A stretch of 64,000 nucleotides of DNA from Phycisphaerae bacterium (GCA_026004655.1 BPJO01000006.1:1-64000); one strand, 5' to 3'; shown: positions 41,820 through 52,700, counted from the first letter of the stretch. The notes: a model not told the origin generated them from the sequence alone. Translations and numbers: made by a program.

Positions 41820-44034
41820 CGGGACTTATCGTCTGACAGACTCGATTATTCTCGGATCGACCCAAAGCGATGCCAAGTACAAGATCATCCAAGGACAAAA
41901 CAGAGACAATACGGTCTTCCGATTGGATGATGCAGCCAGCGGATTTACCAACTCAGGTTCACCCAAATCCTTGTTCAACTTCTGGAACAGCACCGGACAA
42001 ACTGGTCAGGCGTTCCGAAACTCCATGTTCGATCTGACGATCAACGTCGGGGCGAATAACCCCGGCGCCAAAGCCCTACGATTTGTCCAAAACAATCAAG
42101 GCGGACTCTGGAACATCACCCTCCGCGCCGAAGTCGGAAGCAATGGTCAACGGCAAGGCGTGACCGGATTGGATCTGACCCCGGCTTGGCCCGGACCCGG
42201 CGCCGTTCGCGATATGCTGATCGAGGGATTCAATATCGGAATGGATATCGGTCATTATCAGCTTTCCATGAACTTTGAAGATGTCACGTTCCAGGGACAG
42301 AACGTGAAAGTCATCCAAAACTACCAGAACGTTGTAACGCTACTATCCGCCAAAAGTCGCAACGCGGTCCCGTTCTATACCGATGGTGGAAGCCGAGGTC
42401 GATTGACCGTGTTGAACAGCCGGATTGAAAATACCGGAGGTACCAACGTCAATGCGATTACACAGTCCGGAGCGGTTTTCCTGCGTAACAGCGTGTTCAG
42501 CGGGTTTGGGAAAATCGTGGACAACGCGTCAGGGTCGGATTTGTCTGATCCTGCAGTACCCCAAGTGGAATATACCAACTACGGTTACGGAGGAGCGTTT
42601 GCCGACAGCCCGGATCGTTCTCTGAACATTCCGATCGAGGAGATTCCGGACTTCGATTACGACCCGCCGAGCAACTGGGTGCGAATCGATCCGGGCACCT
42701 CGAGCGACGACGACACACAACGTGTCAGAGACGCTATTGCCTACGCCAACGCCAACGGACGCAAAACCGTTTATTTCGCCGCCGGAAACTCCTATCGAAT
42801 TTCCGATACGGTGGAAATCAGCGGGGGCGTAACACGAATTTTTGGTTTCGATGCCACACTCGTTCCGGTCGGTGGTCTCTACGGTTCTTCCAACAAACCC
42901 ATGTTCCGGTTTACCGGTAGCGGTTCTCCAATCGCCTTCGAACGGTTCTATGGGGATTATCCAACAGACACCTTCACCTGGATCGAGGATTCGAGCAGCC
43001 GGACAGTTGTTTTACGGAATCTGCTTCTTCGACGCACCAGTGCTTCTTCCGGCCAACCCTATACCGATGGGGTTCGTACAACGACTTCGAAGAATGGTAA
43101 GTTGTTCATTGAGGACGTATCCGTGCCAACCTTTGAGTTCCTCGGTTCTAATACGACCGTCTACGGACGACAACTCAATCCCGAAAGTCAGCACAAAACG
43201 AACATTGTTGTCAATGCCGCGAAAGTATCGATCGTCGGTTTCAAAATCGAAGGCGGATTTACCGGTATCGATGTTCAGAACGGTGCTAAAGTCGAAGTCC
43301 TCGGTGCGATGCCTTATCCCAACGTGGATCCCGGAACACGTCCTTTATATAAGGTGACCGACTCTCAGGCATTCTTTCTGTCGAGACAAAACGGTAACAC
43401 GAGCTATTTCTATGATCCGGAAGTGACCGAGACCCGAGGCGGGACTACGCTGAACTCCACCGGTGAAACCTGGGCGTATGTCGCGTTCGGAAATGCGAGT
43501 ATCAACGTCACTCAAGCAACAGCTTCGGGAACCTATAACCTCACGTCCCAAGGTACTAGTGACTGGGGTAAATGGGGCCGATCAGCGGTCGGAGATTTCG
43601 ACCGCAAAGCAACCGGGGGTAACAAGATCAGCAACTGGACCGCGGTCGGTGGAGCATCGGTTGCACGTTCTTACAGCAATAACGTCTACCACAGCTGGAC
43701 CGACGGTACGCCTACTTCAAGTGGTAACAGCAGTGGGTATGTTCGCACAAGCGGGACCGGAAAGGGATTCGAGTTCACGGTAGCGGCAACGACCACACAG
43801 CAGACCTTAAAGATCTACGTGGGCACGCAGTATGGTGCAACGGGAAAACTCGAATTGATCATGGACGACGGCAGTGTAACGCCGTACACCACCACAGTCA
43901 CCGGAGGATCGGGTGTAAGTGATTACGTCTTCACGGTCAACTTCTCTGCAGGATCGAATACCCTGCTGCGTGTACGTTGGACCGCTAACGGCAGTACAGG
44001 CAACGTCCTGCTGCGTGCCGCATCGTTGGCGTAG
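41755..44034 (+). CDS. Secreted pectate-lyase-like beta-helix protein, C-terminal part (frameshift)
   Basis: The 3' part of the same gene, real from about 41794. It begins GGRVVYVPNGTYRLTDSIILGS, the exact continuation of the pectate-lyase-3 domain, goes through a right-handed beta-helix, has a second beta-helix unit (AIAYANANGRKTVYFAAGNSYRISDTVEISGG, about residue 325), and ends with a beta-sandwich module (TASGTYNLTSQGTSDWGKWG to the stop) that may bind carbohydrate. In total the protein would be about 970 residues. The target polysaccharide is unknown. The ATG at 41755 lies within the overlap and is unlikely to be a true start. Confidence 0.78.
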   Translation: MIQPRSRQQSMRLGGRVVYVPNGTYRLTDSIILGSTQSDAKYKIIQGQNRDNTVFRLDDAASGFTNSGSPKSLFNFWNSTGQTGQAFRNSMFDLTINVGANNPGAKALRFVQNNQGGLWNITLRAEVGSNGQRQGVTGLDLTPAWPGPGAVRDMLIEGFNIGMDIGHYQLSMNFEDVTFQGQNVKVIQNYQNVVTLLSAKSRNAVPFYTDGGSRGRLTVLNSRIENTGGTNVNAITQSGAVFLRNSVFSGFGKIVDNASGSDLSDPAVPQVEYTNYGYGGAFADSPDRSLNIPIEEIPDFDYDPPSNWVRIDPGTSSDDDTQRVRDAIAYANANGRKTVYFAAGNSYRISDTVEISGGVTRIFGFDATLVPVGGLYGSSNKPMFRFTGSGSPIAFERFYGDYPTDTFTWIEDSSSRTVVLRNLLLRRTSASSGQPYTDGVRTTTSKNGKLFIEDVSVPTFEFLGSNTTVYGRQLNPESQHKTNIVVNAAKVSIVGFKIEGGFTGIDVQNGAKVEVLGAMPYPNVDPGTRPLYKVTDSQAFFLSRQNGNTSYFYDPEVTETRGGTTLNSTGETWAYVAFGNASINVTQATASGTYNLTSQGTSDWGKWGRSAVGDFDRKATGGNKISNWTAVGGASVARSYSNNVYHSWTDGTPTSSGNSSGYVRTSGTGKGFEFTVAATTTQQTLKIYVGTQYGATGKLELIMDDGSVTPYTTTVTGGSGVSDYVFTVNFSAGSNTLLRVRWTANGSTGNVLLRAASLA

Positions 44035-44478
44035 CGATTCAGACGTCAAACGCGACCGAGCAAAGCAGCCCCGGTCGGATGTTGGACTATACCAAACCGC
44101 TCGTGGATCCAGGGTTCTCTATGACTACCCGTGAAGCACCCCGCTTTCCGGGAAGCCTAAGAGAACTATGGGCCACGAGCGGTTTTATGCGCGCCAAGAT
44201 GTATACAAGCCGCTTTTCCGTCAGTACTCAGACACTTCGGTTGTCAGCAGTTTTATTTGCACCGACACTGCAAATCTTTCAGTAAAACCCCACTCCGAGC
44301 GACCTGACCTCTGCGCAGAAAATGATAAGTTTCTGAATCAGAAGCGAGAAGACGACTATCGACTTCTGTGTCACGCTGAAAGCGGGGAGTTCGGGCCATA
44401 TCGGTATGAACAGTCGTATAGACAAAGGGTCCGATCAGAAATAAGAGCTTTGGAGTGGTCTGACAGGAGCAAATGGTT
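44035..44478. other. Intergenic region without a convincing gene
   Basis: CGACCG and CGGTCG (about 44054-44077) form a small stem soon after the beta-helix gene, without a T-run. The longest open frame (44168-44530) reads into the next gene in another frame, has no recognisable domain and no clear ribosome binding site. No promoter was recognised. Confidence 0.45.
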
Positions 44479-45417
44479 ATGTCAGTTTTTCGGTGGATCA
44501 ATGATCACTCAGGATTGCCGCCGCGATTGAACGTGCGTCTGAATCTGGGCACGTTGGACGATCTGCCCGAAGAAAGCACGGCCCCACGAGCCCGGGGAAA
44601 GGATTTGCTGCTGGCGTTGCGTGATGCAGGTTACGAAGGCATACAGGCTGGTGAGGAGTTTGCCGTCCATGCCGCAAGTACTGGAATGCGGATATCGGGA
44701 AGCGGTCGGGTGGATTCTCCCGAAGACGCCCTCGAACTGTCGTGTCGAATGGTCGATTACGGAGCCGACGCCTGCACCCTGCACGTCGGTACCGGATTTG
44801 AGGACGATCATACCGTTGACCGACTCTGCGAAGCTATCATAAAAGCTTCAGACGCAACAGGGCTACCTCTTTTTGTCGAGACACATCGTGCGACTATCAC
44901 TCAGGACTGTTGGCGAACAATCCAAATCTTGAGCCGACATCCGCAACTCATGATCAATGGTGATTTTTCTCACTGGTACACAGGATTGGAGATGGTATAT
45001 GGAGACTTTGAGTTCAAGCTGTCGAAATTGCAACCGGTGTTCGCGCGCACGGGATTCATGCACGGGCGTATCGGAACGCCTGGTTGCATTCAGGTCGCGA
45101 TTGATCCCCCCTTCGGAGATGACGGAACAGAACCCCGAACCGAAGCACAGCACGTCCGACACTTTCGAGAAATCTGGACGCGTTGCTTCCGAGAATTCCT
45201 CGATAATGCCGGTCCGGGTGACATGATCGTCTTCGCACCGGAACTGCTTGCCCCGCGGATCGCGTATGCCCGAACATTTCAGGGGCGTGAAGAAAGCGAT
45301 CGCTGGGTTCAGGCGTCATATCTTGCAAAAATTGCCCGGCAGTGCTTTGAGAACTGCGTCAAGGAACGCGGGTTTGATGCAAGGTCGGCTTGCCCACCTC
45401 GAGACGCCAAAAGTTGA
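44479..45417 (+). CDS. Sugar phosphate isomerase/epimerase-like TIM barrel protein
   Basis: A 312-residue protein resembling the xylose isomerase-like TIM barrel (AP endonuclease 2) family: RLNVRLNLGTLDDL, GYEGIQAGEEFAVHAASTGMRISGSGRV, TGLPLFVETHRATITQDCWRT (Glu and His metal ligands) and LMINGDFSHWY (Asp/His), then GRIGTPGCIQVAI. It probably isomerises or epimerises a sugar or sugar acid with a metal. The ATG at 44479 has AGGAG nine bases upstream; the ATG at 44473 would be only three bases away. It is followed 40 bases later by the probable glycosidase. Confidence 0.8.
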   Translation: MSVFRWINDHSGLPPRLNVRLNLGTLDDLPEESTAPRARGKDLLLALRDAGYEGIQAGEEFAVHAASTGMRISGSGRVDSPEDALELSCRMVDYGADACTLHVGTGFEDDHTVDRLCEAIIKASDATGLPLFVETHRATITQDCWRTIQILSRHPQLMINGDFSHWYTGLEMVYGDFEFKLSKLQPVFARTGFMHGRIGTPGCIQVAIDPPFGDDGTEPRTEAQHVRHFREIWTRCFREFLDNAGPGDMIVFAPELLAPRIAYARTFQGREESDRWVQASYLAKIARQCFENCVKERGFDARSACPPRDAKS

Positions 45418-45457
45418 ATATCTATCGATCTGTTCTATCCCTTTTGAAAGAAATAGT

Positions 45458-46156
45458 ATGGACGTTGCAACGGATCTGCCATCGTGCTCGTGGCTGGAAC
45501 GGGTTAACCGGATCGGACAGCTTTTCATTGTCGTCAGACAATACACGTCGAACTCGGCGCGAATCAGAGAACTTTTGCTGCAAATTGACCAGACGTGTAC
45601 GGAAAATACTGTCTTGCTGGGTGACGCACGAATTCGAGTACAGGTCAACGTTCAACAGCTCGCCGATGGGAGTTCTGTGCGCGTATCAGGGATGTTAACG
45701 GCCATTGATCCGCTCGTGAACGTCAGTGTATCCATTGCCGTGAGGGTCCGAGACTGGAACGAGAATGGTTATGTCATGATGCCCGGCGCCGTTTACGAGG
45801 GGAATCGTTTCAGGGTAGTTCCCACATGGGAGCCTCAGTACGTCAAGGATGCTTCTCCCGACATGGAGCCGGTTATCTCTGCTGCAGTACCCCGTCTGGA
45901 GCGATGGGGGAATCCCGGGCGTATTCAGTTACTGACGGGCGATATGGCAACACCTGCGATCGGTATCCAGTGCCATGAAAGACAAATCGGATGTCTGCTT
46001 CAGACGGATCAGGGGGGTGATTTCGGGAATCACGGTATCTTCGTCGAAGAAGATCCCCAGAATCATCGGATTTTGATGCTGGTTCAGGCTCCCGGGGTCC
46101 GTGAAGAGGTGCTTTATAATGGTCGTGCGTCTCGTGATCACGGGGGTCGATCTTAG
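45458..46156 (+). CDS. Probable glycosidase, N-terminal beta-sandwich part (frame break)
   Basis: A 232-residue open frame. Its beta-rich sequence (RIRVQVNVQQLADGSSVRVSG, NENGYVMMPGAVYEGNRFRVVPTW, NHGIFVEEDPQNHRILMLVQAPGV) looks like the sandwich that precedes an (alpha/alpha)6 catalytic barrel in many glycosidases. It ends abruptly after VREEVLYNG, where the next frame carries on the sandwich as VRLVITGVDLSEGQ. Removing one base near 46121-46123 would join both. No signal peptide is visible. Family not recognised. Confidence 0.68.
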   Translation: MDVATDLPSCSWLERVNRIGQLFIVVRQYTSNSARIRELLLQIDQTCTENTVLLGDARIRVQVNVQQLADGSSVRVSGMLTAIDPLVNVSVSIAVRVRDWNENGYVMMPGAVYEGNRFRVVPTWEPQYVKDASPDMEPVISAAVPRLERWGNPGRIQLLTGDMATPAIGIQCHERQIGCLLQTDQGGDFGNHGIFVEEDPQNHRILMLVQAPGVREEVLYNGRASRDHGGRS

Positions 46157-47789
46157 TGAAGGACAGCGTATACAGCTTTCTGCCGATTTGCACATCTTCA
46201 GTGCCCCAGATCGAAACGCACTTTTCGAATACTTCTGGAAGCATCGCCTAGACCGAAGCCATTCTCACGTGCAGCACTGTATCCCGTTTTCATCGGTTTT
46301 TAGTATTCAGAAGGAGAAATACGAAACCCAGAACTGGGTCGAGTCTTATGGTTATTACTCGGTGGGAATGCGGGAATGCCCGGCTCAGGACTGGCAAACG
46401 GGTTGGGTCGGGGGGCTCAACACCACGTACGCGTTGCTCGCTAGCGGGGATGAGCAAATGCGAAACCGGGCGATGCGCACATTCGACTTTCTGTGTAACC
46501 AAAAGGCTTGGCATCCATCAGGATATCTGCGTACTTGTTTCAGTAATGGAAAGTGGTATCAAGACGCGGATGCCGAACTGCAGCGTTATAACGCGGACGC
46601 GCTGTACTTTCTGATCAAAGACTTCATGTTGCTGCACCGACGCGGTATTCAGGTCAAACCCCAATGGGAAGAGATTGCTCGTCGTGTCGCTGATGCGTTT
46701 TGCTCGACATGGGAACGTTGGAAGCAGTTGGGACATCGGATCGATCCACAAACCGGTGACGTCGTCTGGGGTGGAACCGCTGGGGCAGCGTTAGCGCCCG
46801 GAGCATTAGCCTTAGCGTCTCACTATTTTGACGACAATCCACGATATGCTCAGGTGGCAAAGGCCTCTGGGAGTCAATACTACAAGAAGTACGTTTGCAG
46901 GGGTGTTCTTGCTGGAGCACCTGGAGATTCTCTGCACGCTCCGGACTGTGAATCGGCGTTTTCATTACTCGAATCTTACGTCACGCTGTATGAAAGCACC
47001 GGCGATCACCGTTGGATCGAATATGCTCGTCATGTTGCTCATCATGCAGCTAGTTACGTCGTCAGTTATGACTATTTGTTCCCGCCGAACACGACATTTC
47101 AACGTCTGGGGATGCTGACACGCGGCACCATGATGGCCAACGCACAGAACAAATGTGCGGTTCCCGGAATTTGTACGCTTTCAGGTCTACCACTACTGAA
47201 ACTATACCGGGCGACCGGGGAATGGACCTATCTGGAGCTGTTACGGGATATTGCACATGCGATTCCGCAATACATGTCTCGTTCAGATCGTCCCATCATC
47301 GACCGGCGACCCAACCAGCGATGGAAAGTCATGCCCCCCGGATGGATAAATGAACGAGTCAATATGGGTGACTGGGAAGTGCGAGGCGAGCCTGATGTCG
47401 AAATTGGTGTCGGTGAAATCTTCGGTGGTTCCTGCTGGTGCGAAGCAGCCATGATGCTCACCTGGACTGAAATTCCCGGGGTATATGTTAATATGTCCCA
47501 TGGTCGCGTGTTGGCGTTCGATCACGTGGACGTTGTCGCTTCTGATCAACTCTGTGACGGAAGTTTTGACATCGTGATCAAAAACCCTACGCCGTTTCAC
47601 GCGCGGGTTCGGGTCTATACCGAATCGGATTCTGATCGATCACGTCCACTCGGACCATTAGCCATGCTCGATCTTCCTGTTTACGATATTCCCAGCGGCT
47701 CAGAGATTCAATTGAAAATCACCACAAGCAACGCCGATTGGGGTACTTACCCTCATAAATCGACTGTATCAAAACTCATTCGACTCTGA
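46119..47789 (+). CDS. Probable six-hairpin glycosidase-like protein, C-terminal part (frame break)
   Basis: A 556-residue open frame, beginning MVVRLVITGVDLSEGQRIQLSADLHIF, which reads as the end of the beta-sandwich, followed by helical repeats typical of an (alpha/alpha)6 barrel (GWVGGLNTTYALLASGDEQMRNRAMRTFDFL, YNADALYFLIKDFMLLHRR, CESAFSLLESYVTLYESTGDHRWIEYARHVAHHAASYV) and a closing beta domain. It could be translated alone: the ATG at 46119 has AGAGGTG upstream and overlaps the first frame by 38 bases. A single protein of about 790 residues is more natural. Substrate unknown. Confidence 0.7.
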   Translation: MVVRLVITGVDLSEGQRIQLSADLHIFSAPDRNALFEYFWKHRLDRSHSHVQHCIPFSSVFSIQKEKYETQNWVESYGYYSVGMRECPAQDWQTGWVGGLNTTYALLASGDEQMRNRAMRTFDFLCNQKAWHPSGYLRTCFSNGKWYQDADAELQRYNADALYFLIKDFMLLHRRGIQVKPQWEEIARRVADAFCSTWERWKQLGHRIDPQTGDVVWGGTAGAALAPGALALASHYFDDNPRYAQVAKASGSQYYKKYVCRGVLAGAPGDSLHAPDCESAFSLLESYVTLYESTGDHRWIEYARHVAHHAASYVVSYDYLFPPNTTFQRLGMLTRGTMMANAQNKCAVPGICTLSGLPLLKLYRATGEWTYLELLRDIAHAIPQYMSRSDRPIIDRRPNQRWKVMPPGWINERVNMGDWEVRGEPDVEIGVGEIFGGSCWCEAAMMLTWTEIPGVYVNMSHGRVLAFDHVDVVASDQLCDGSFDIVIKNPTPFHARVRVYTESDSDRSRPLGPLAMLDLPVYDIPSGSEIQLKITTSNADWGTYPHKSTVSKLIRL

Positions 47790-47906
47790 TAACACCGTAA
47801 ACCAGCCTTGGAGGAATAAAACCCAACTATTCAGAGTCCCTGTATGGATGTCTGTCCACCGAATACTTCAAGGTAGTTGTCGTGTTTCAATCCGAGAGTT
47901 CAGTGC

Positions 47907-48308
47907 TCAATTATGAACGGAGACCGATTCTCGTCTCAGTCGATGAACGACATTTAGCAAACCAAAGGCTTGCAACGGTTCGATAAACACATCTACATGC
48001 GTACCAGGTACTTTGCGAGACAAACAGGGGTCTTCGGTTTCGTCATCCGACAAGATAGCGATACGGGCGGGGCGCTGTTCGGGTGGAAGAACTGCCAGGT
48101 GGTCAAGCCCCCCCGCCACCTGTTCGCGATTCCCACGGATTACCACCAGCACTGGAGAGTGCTGATCAACATCCCGGCAGGCCTGTTCCATCGAACCGGA
48201 CTCAATGACTTCAAAACCGGCATTTCGCAGCATGTTGGCAGCAATATCAGTGATACGGGTTCGGGGCTGGGTTTGGATTATAACCGTTTGGGATGAACGA
48301 TATGACAT
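47907..48308 (-). CDS. Receiver-like domain protein
   Basis: A 133-residue protein with the alternating pattern of a CheY-like fold (TVIIQTQP, MLRNAGFEVIESGSMEQACRDVDQHSPVLVVIRG, RPARIAILSDDE, HVDVFIEPLQAFGLLNVVHRL). The usual acidic pocket and the phosphorylated Asp are not clearly kept (VVIRGN replaces the D site), so it is probably not phosphorylated. The ATG at 48308 (MSYRSSQTV) is chosen; the longer frame to 48386 lacks support. It is a lone minus-strand gene between plus-strand genes. Confidence 0.6.
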   Translation of the reverse strand: MSYRSSQTVIIQTQPRTRITDIAANMLRNAGFEVIESGSMEQACRDVDQHSPVLVVIRGNREQVAGGLDHLAVLPPEQRPARIAILSDDETEDPCLSRKVPGTHVDVFIEPLQAFGLLNVVHRLRRESVSVHN

Positions 48309-48523
48309 AAAATAACTCCGAATCGACAACATAAGATTATCCTCGATTCGAACCAACTCAACCGAGTATTTATTCGACCCGAACAATCTTAGCGCTTTGC
48401 AAACAAATCATCGCGCCCATTTTCGACACAACGTATTGAAAGATAGCAACTTAAGACCGACACTTTTCTGAACGGTTTTTCGTCGATAGCATGATTTCTG
48501 CCTGTTGAAAATGTGGAGTCTTC

Positions 48524-49663
48524 ATGGATGAATTGATTCGCCCGAATTGGCACATGGCTGCGGTTCACTTTCCGATCGGACTGTTGGTCATTGGAGCATT
48601 TGTGGAGTTTTTTTCGTTTTTGGGTTGGAGGCAAAGCGGATTCCGCATTTTCGGACGATGGGCGTTTTTGTTGGGCGCAATCCTGTCTGTTCCAGCCGCT
48701 TTCGGGGGATTGTATGCATTAAACGATGTCGTCCCCGAGGGATTGCACGTTTTAGCCGAGACAAATCCCTCTGCCGCGGAAACCGTTCGTGATCACTTAT
48801 GGATGTCTGCCTCAGCCACGATTGGTGCGATGGTTATCGTGGTAAGCTGGATTGCTTTGAGTGATGCCTGGCGGGACCGTTTACACCTGTTTTATAAATT
48901 GGCGTTGGCTTTTGTCACCGGTTTGCTGGTCCTGGGAGCGCATCATGGGGGAGAAATGGTCTATGCCCATCAGATCGGTCCTCACGCCTACGGGCCGCTC
49001 GAGCTTCCCTCGACACTTCCGGATCAACCGATTTCCCAGCTGGCGGATCAGGCTTTATCCCTAATGCAACTGCATGTTTATATGGCAGGACTGGCTGGTT
49101 CGATGGCGTGTGTGTGTCTGGGTTGGTCGATTCGAAACGTCAGTCAGCCCGATGACCCACGTGAGTATGAACAAAAAATCAGTGCCCAACAGATCGCAGC
49201 TGCCTTTTCGTCCAGCATTCCTCCATTGACGGAATTTTCTTCCCCGTCCGAACCAGAAAGGGCGCAGTCTCTGAATCACACGCCACCTGTACGCACCGGA
49301 AGATGGTGGTTGTTGACCGTTTTACTACTTTTGCTCGCAGCCGGATCAGGATTATGGTATTTAGCCCATTCGACGGATTCGTGGGATTTTGAAATGCTCC
49401 GCCAAACGATTCGTGAACCGATTGAGGAAACCGATCCGGATCTGACACGCCGATACGCTCATACGATCGTTGGCCTGGTATTGATCGGTCAAACCCTGCT
49501 CTTAGCGTTAGCGGGGGTTATTGCCCGTCGAAGCGGATTGCTTTTGATCTTGCTTGCGTTACCCCTGATCGTAGCGTTAATAGCGCAGGTATGGCTGGGG
49601 ATATTATTGTTATTCGACGGACCTTCCGGTCCAGTAACGACGTTTTCCGTCTATCCTTTTTAA
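48524..49663 (+). CDS. DUF2231-type membrane protein
   Basis: A 379-residue membrane protein. The N-terminal part (HMAAVHFPIGLLVIGAFVEFFSFLGW ... FLLGAILSVPAAFGGLYAL ... LVLGAHHGGEMVY) matches DUF2231, four helices with conserved His residues that might bind heme. A polar middle region (about residues 205-255) is followed by a helix and two more at the C-terminus. It starts 44 bases before the FAD-FeS oxidoreductase gene and may serve it or an electron chain; this is inference. Confidence 0.75.
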   Translation: MDELIRPNWHMAAVHFPIGLLVIGAFVEFFSFLGWRQSGFRIFGRWAFLLGAILSVPAAFGGLYALNDVVPEGLHVLAETNPSAAETVRDHLWMSASATIGAMVIVVSWIALSDAWRDRLHLFYKLALAFVTGLLVLGAHHGGEMVYAHQIGPHAYGPLELPSTLPDQPISQLADQALSLMQLHVYMAGLAGSMACVCLGWSIRNVSQPDDPREYEQKISAQQIAAAFSSSIPPLTEFSSPSEPERAQSLNHTPPVRTGRWWLLTVLLLLLAAGSGLWYLAHSTDSWDFEMLRQTIREPIEETDPDLTRRYAHTIVGLVLIGQTLLLALAGVIARRSGLLLILLALPLIVALIAQVWLGILLLFDGPSGPVTTFSVYPF

Positions 49664-49706
49664 GATTGATAGATCTTTTCTTTGATAACTCTTAACCGAC
49701 GTATCG

Positions 49707-52700
49707 ATGTCTCGTTTATCACTTCCTGTTTTTCGATCGCCTCTGACCGGTCCAGATTCGGATGGCACTGTCCATCGGATTGAACAGGATCTGAAGCATC
49801 TGAACATCGGCAGCGTAAGGTTTGGATACCATGACCGCCAACTCTATTCGACCGATGCATCACTGTATCAGGTCATGCCGATCGGGGTGGTCATTCCGGA
49901 TTCGATCGACCGCATACCGACCCTGGTCCGGTATGCGACCGAACATCGGGTCTCCCTTTTACCGCGGGGGGGAGGAACGAGCCTAGCCGGCCAATGCACC
50001 AATGCATCGGTGGTAATCGATTTTTCCCCGATGTGTCGAAAAATTCTGGATCTGGACGTTTCTGCACGAACGGTTACGGTCGAACCGGGAATTGGAATTG
50101 ACGAATTAAACCGGGAATTGGGCTTGCGAAAAGTCTCCCTGTTTTTTGCTCCCGATCCTGCAACGAGCAATCAATGCACGATCGGAGGATGCATCGGAAA
50201 CAACGCCGCCGGGGCCCGATCGATCCGGTACGGACGCACCAGCGAGAATATAGCCGGAATCGAAATAGTCCTGAGCAGCGGAGAGCAGGTCTGGCTGGAA
50301 CCGGGGGCAGGACGCCGCTGTGAAGTAGCGTTGCGACTGGCAGAGCAGGTTGCTGAAGTTGTGAGAAAGAATGCGTCTGAGATCAGAAAACGATTCCCTA
50401 AACTGATTCGTCGAAACGCCGGTTACGAGCTAGACCCCATTCTAGACCAGTTGGAAAAAGGCGTTACACCCGCGGATCTAGATTTGTCGAAGCTGATCTG
50501 CGGAAGCGAAGGAACGTTGGGCATCATCACCCGGGCCAAGTTGCTTCTTCATCCGCTGCCTCTTGCGCGGGGGCTAGCCGTCGTTTCCTTCAGGACGGTC
50601 GAAGACGCGATCGACGCAGTGGTTTCGATCGTCCGAACGGGTCCGTCTGCTGTTGAGCTTCTGGACGATGCGGTCATCCGCGCCGCTTTGGGAAATACCG
50701 AGTGCAGAAGGTATGTCCAGATGCTTCCGAGGGTCGACGGTCAGACTCCTCAAGCGGTTTTGTACGTTGAATACCAGATTGAAGAGGAATCCGACCGATT
50801 GGTTTATCACTTTGATCAACTTCGATCGGTTGTAAAAGATTCTGCGATTGAGACTTACGAAGATCCGTCGGCGATGAACCTGGCTTGGACTCTCCGCAAA
50901 GCCAGCGAAGCCCTCCTGCACGGGCTACCCGGTCATGCCAAGCCCATCACCTTTGTGGAAGATAATTCAGTTCCGGTCGAAAACCTCAAGCGATTTGTAT
51001 CGGGGTTCAAGGAAATTGTTGCCCGTCATGGTACCGAAGCAGCTTATTACGCGCATGCTTCAGTCGGGGTTTTACACGTCCGACCGATGATCGATCTGCA
51101 TTCTCCGCACGAACGCGACAAGATGCGATCGATCGCCGTCGAAGTCGCAAAGTTGGCCCAAGAATGTGGCGGAGTCATGTCCGGAGAACACGGCGACGGA
51201 CGAGTCCGAGGGCCTTTATTAGAATCGTTTTACGGACCCGCCATTACCTCTGCTTTTCAGCAAATCAAACAGATCTTTGACCCTGCCGGAATTCTCAATC
51301 CTGGTAACATCGTCGGTGCAGGACCGATCGAATCCATTACCCAGAATCTTCGTCTTGATGCGCAAAAGTCCCCCAATTCCATCAACCAGATCGATACCTA
51401 TTTCGAATACCCCGGCGACGAAGGATTCAATGGCGCGCTCGAATTGTGTAACGGCGCCGGTTTCTGCCGGAAAACCGCCGGCGGGGTCATGTGCCCCTCT
51501 TATCGCGCGACCCTCGACGAACGACACTCCACACGTGGACGCGCCAATGCGGTCCGCGTGGCGGTCACCCATTATGACAAGCCCGACTGGAACAACACCG
51601 ACGTTTACGAAACCTTGAATCTCTGCCTCAGTTGCAAAGCCTGTAAAACCGAATGTCCCAGTAACGTAGATATTGCACAACTCAAAGCCGAGTACTACGC
51701 CCAATCCTATCGTGCATCGGGACGCATCCCTTTATCCGCCAGACTCATCGGACACGTGCGTACGCTTAACCGTCTAGCAAGCCTAACCCCCGAATGGGCC
51801 AATCGGATCGCCCGGTTTCGGCCCGTCCGTGCCTTGGCCAACCGGGTCATGAACCTGCATCCCAACCGGTCACTTCCGACGTTTTCACCATCGTTATACC
51901 GATGGTTCCACGGAAAACAGCCACGCACGTCTGAAAAACCTAAAGTCGCCTTATGGCCTGACTGTTTCATGACTTACAACGAACCCGGGATCGGGATTGC
52001 GGCAACGACCGTCCTTGAAGCCTTTGGGTATCACGTCGATCTGCCTCCGGGGGGGTGTTGTGGTCGGGCAATGATATCGACCGGACTTTTGTCCGATGCC
52101 GTCCGCACGGCTGATACCACACTCGAGATCTTCCGTCCGATCATCGAAGACGATACCGTCCAAGCCATCGTGGTCTTTGAACCTTCTTGTCTAAGTGCGA
52201 TTCAGGACGAATGGCTGAAACTTAAGCTCAAATCGCCCCGTTCACTTCGGAAAAAGCTGGCAGAAAAAGCCGTCCTGATCGAACAATTCATCGAATCGTC
52301 GTGGTCCAATCATCCTCTGCATCCGGAAATTCGTCCCATGACCACCGACATTCTCCTCCACGGTCACTGTCACCAAAAGGCTTTGTGGGGAGAGCAGATC
52401 ACGCTCGATCTGCTGAGACGACTAACAACCGGACAGGTCCGGGCGATTGCTTCGACCTGTTGTGGGATGGCGGGCGCATTCGGATACACCCGGGACCGAT
52501 ACGATCTGTCCATGCGGATCGGAGAACTAAGCGTTTTCCCCGCGGTCAGAGCATCCAAACCTGAAACGATCCTGTGTGTTCCGGGAACCAGTTGCCGACA
52601 TCAGATCCATGACGGGACGGGGAGAAAATCGTTTCACCCGGTTGAAATCCTGGCACGAACGCTTCAGACTCAATTACTGCGCCATCACGCGGCTGATGGT

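Noticed and set aside
44168-44530. 120-codon open frame after the pectate-lyase-like gene
   Set aside because: No domain, no ribosome binding site, and it runs into the next gene in another frame.
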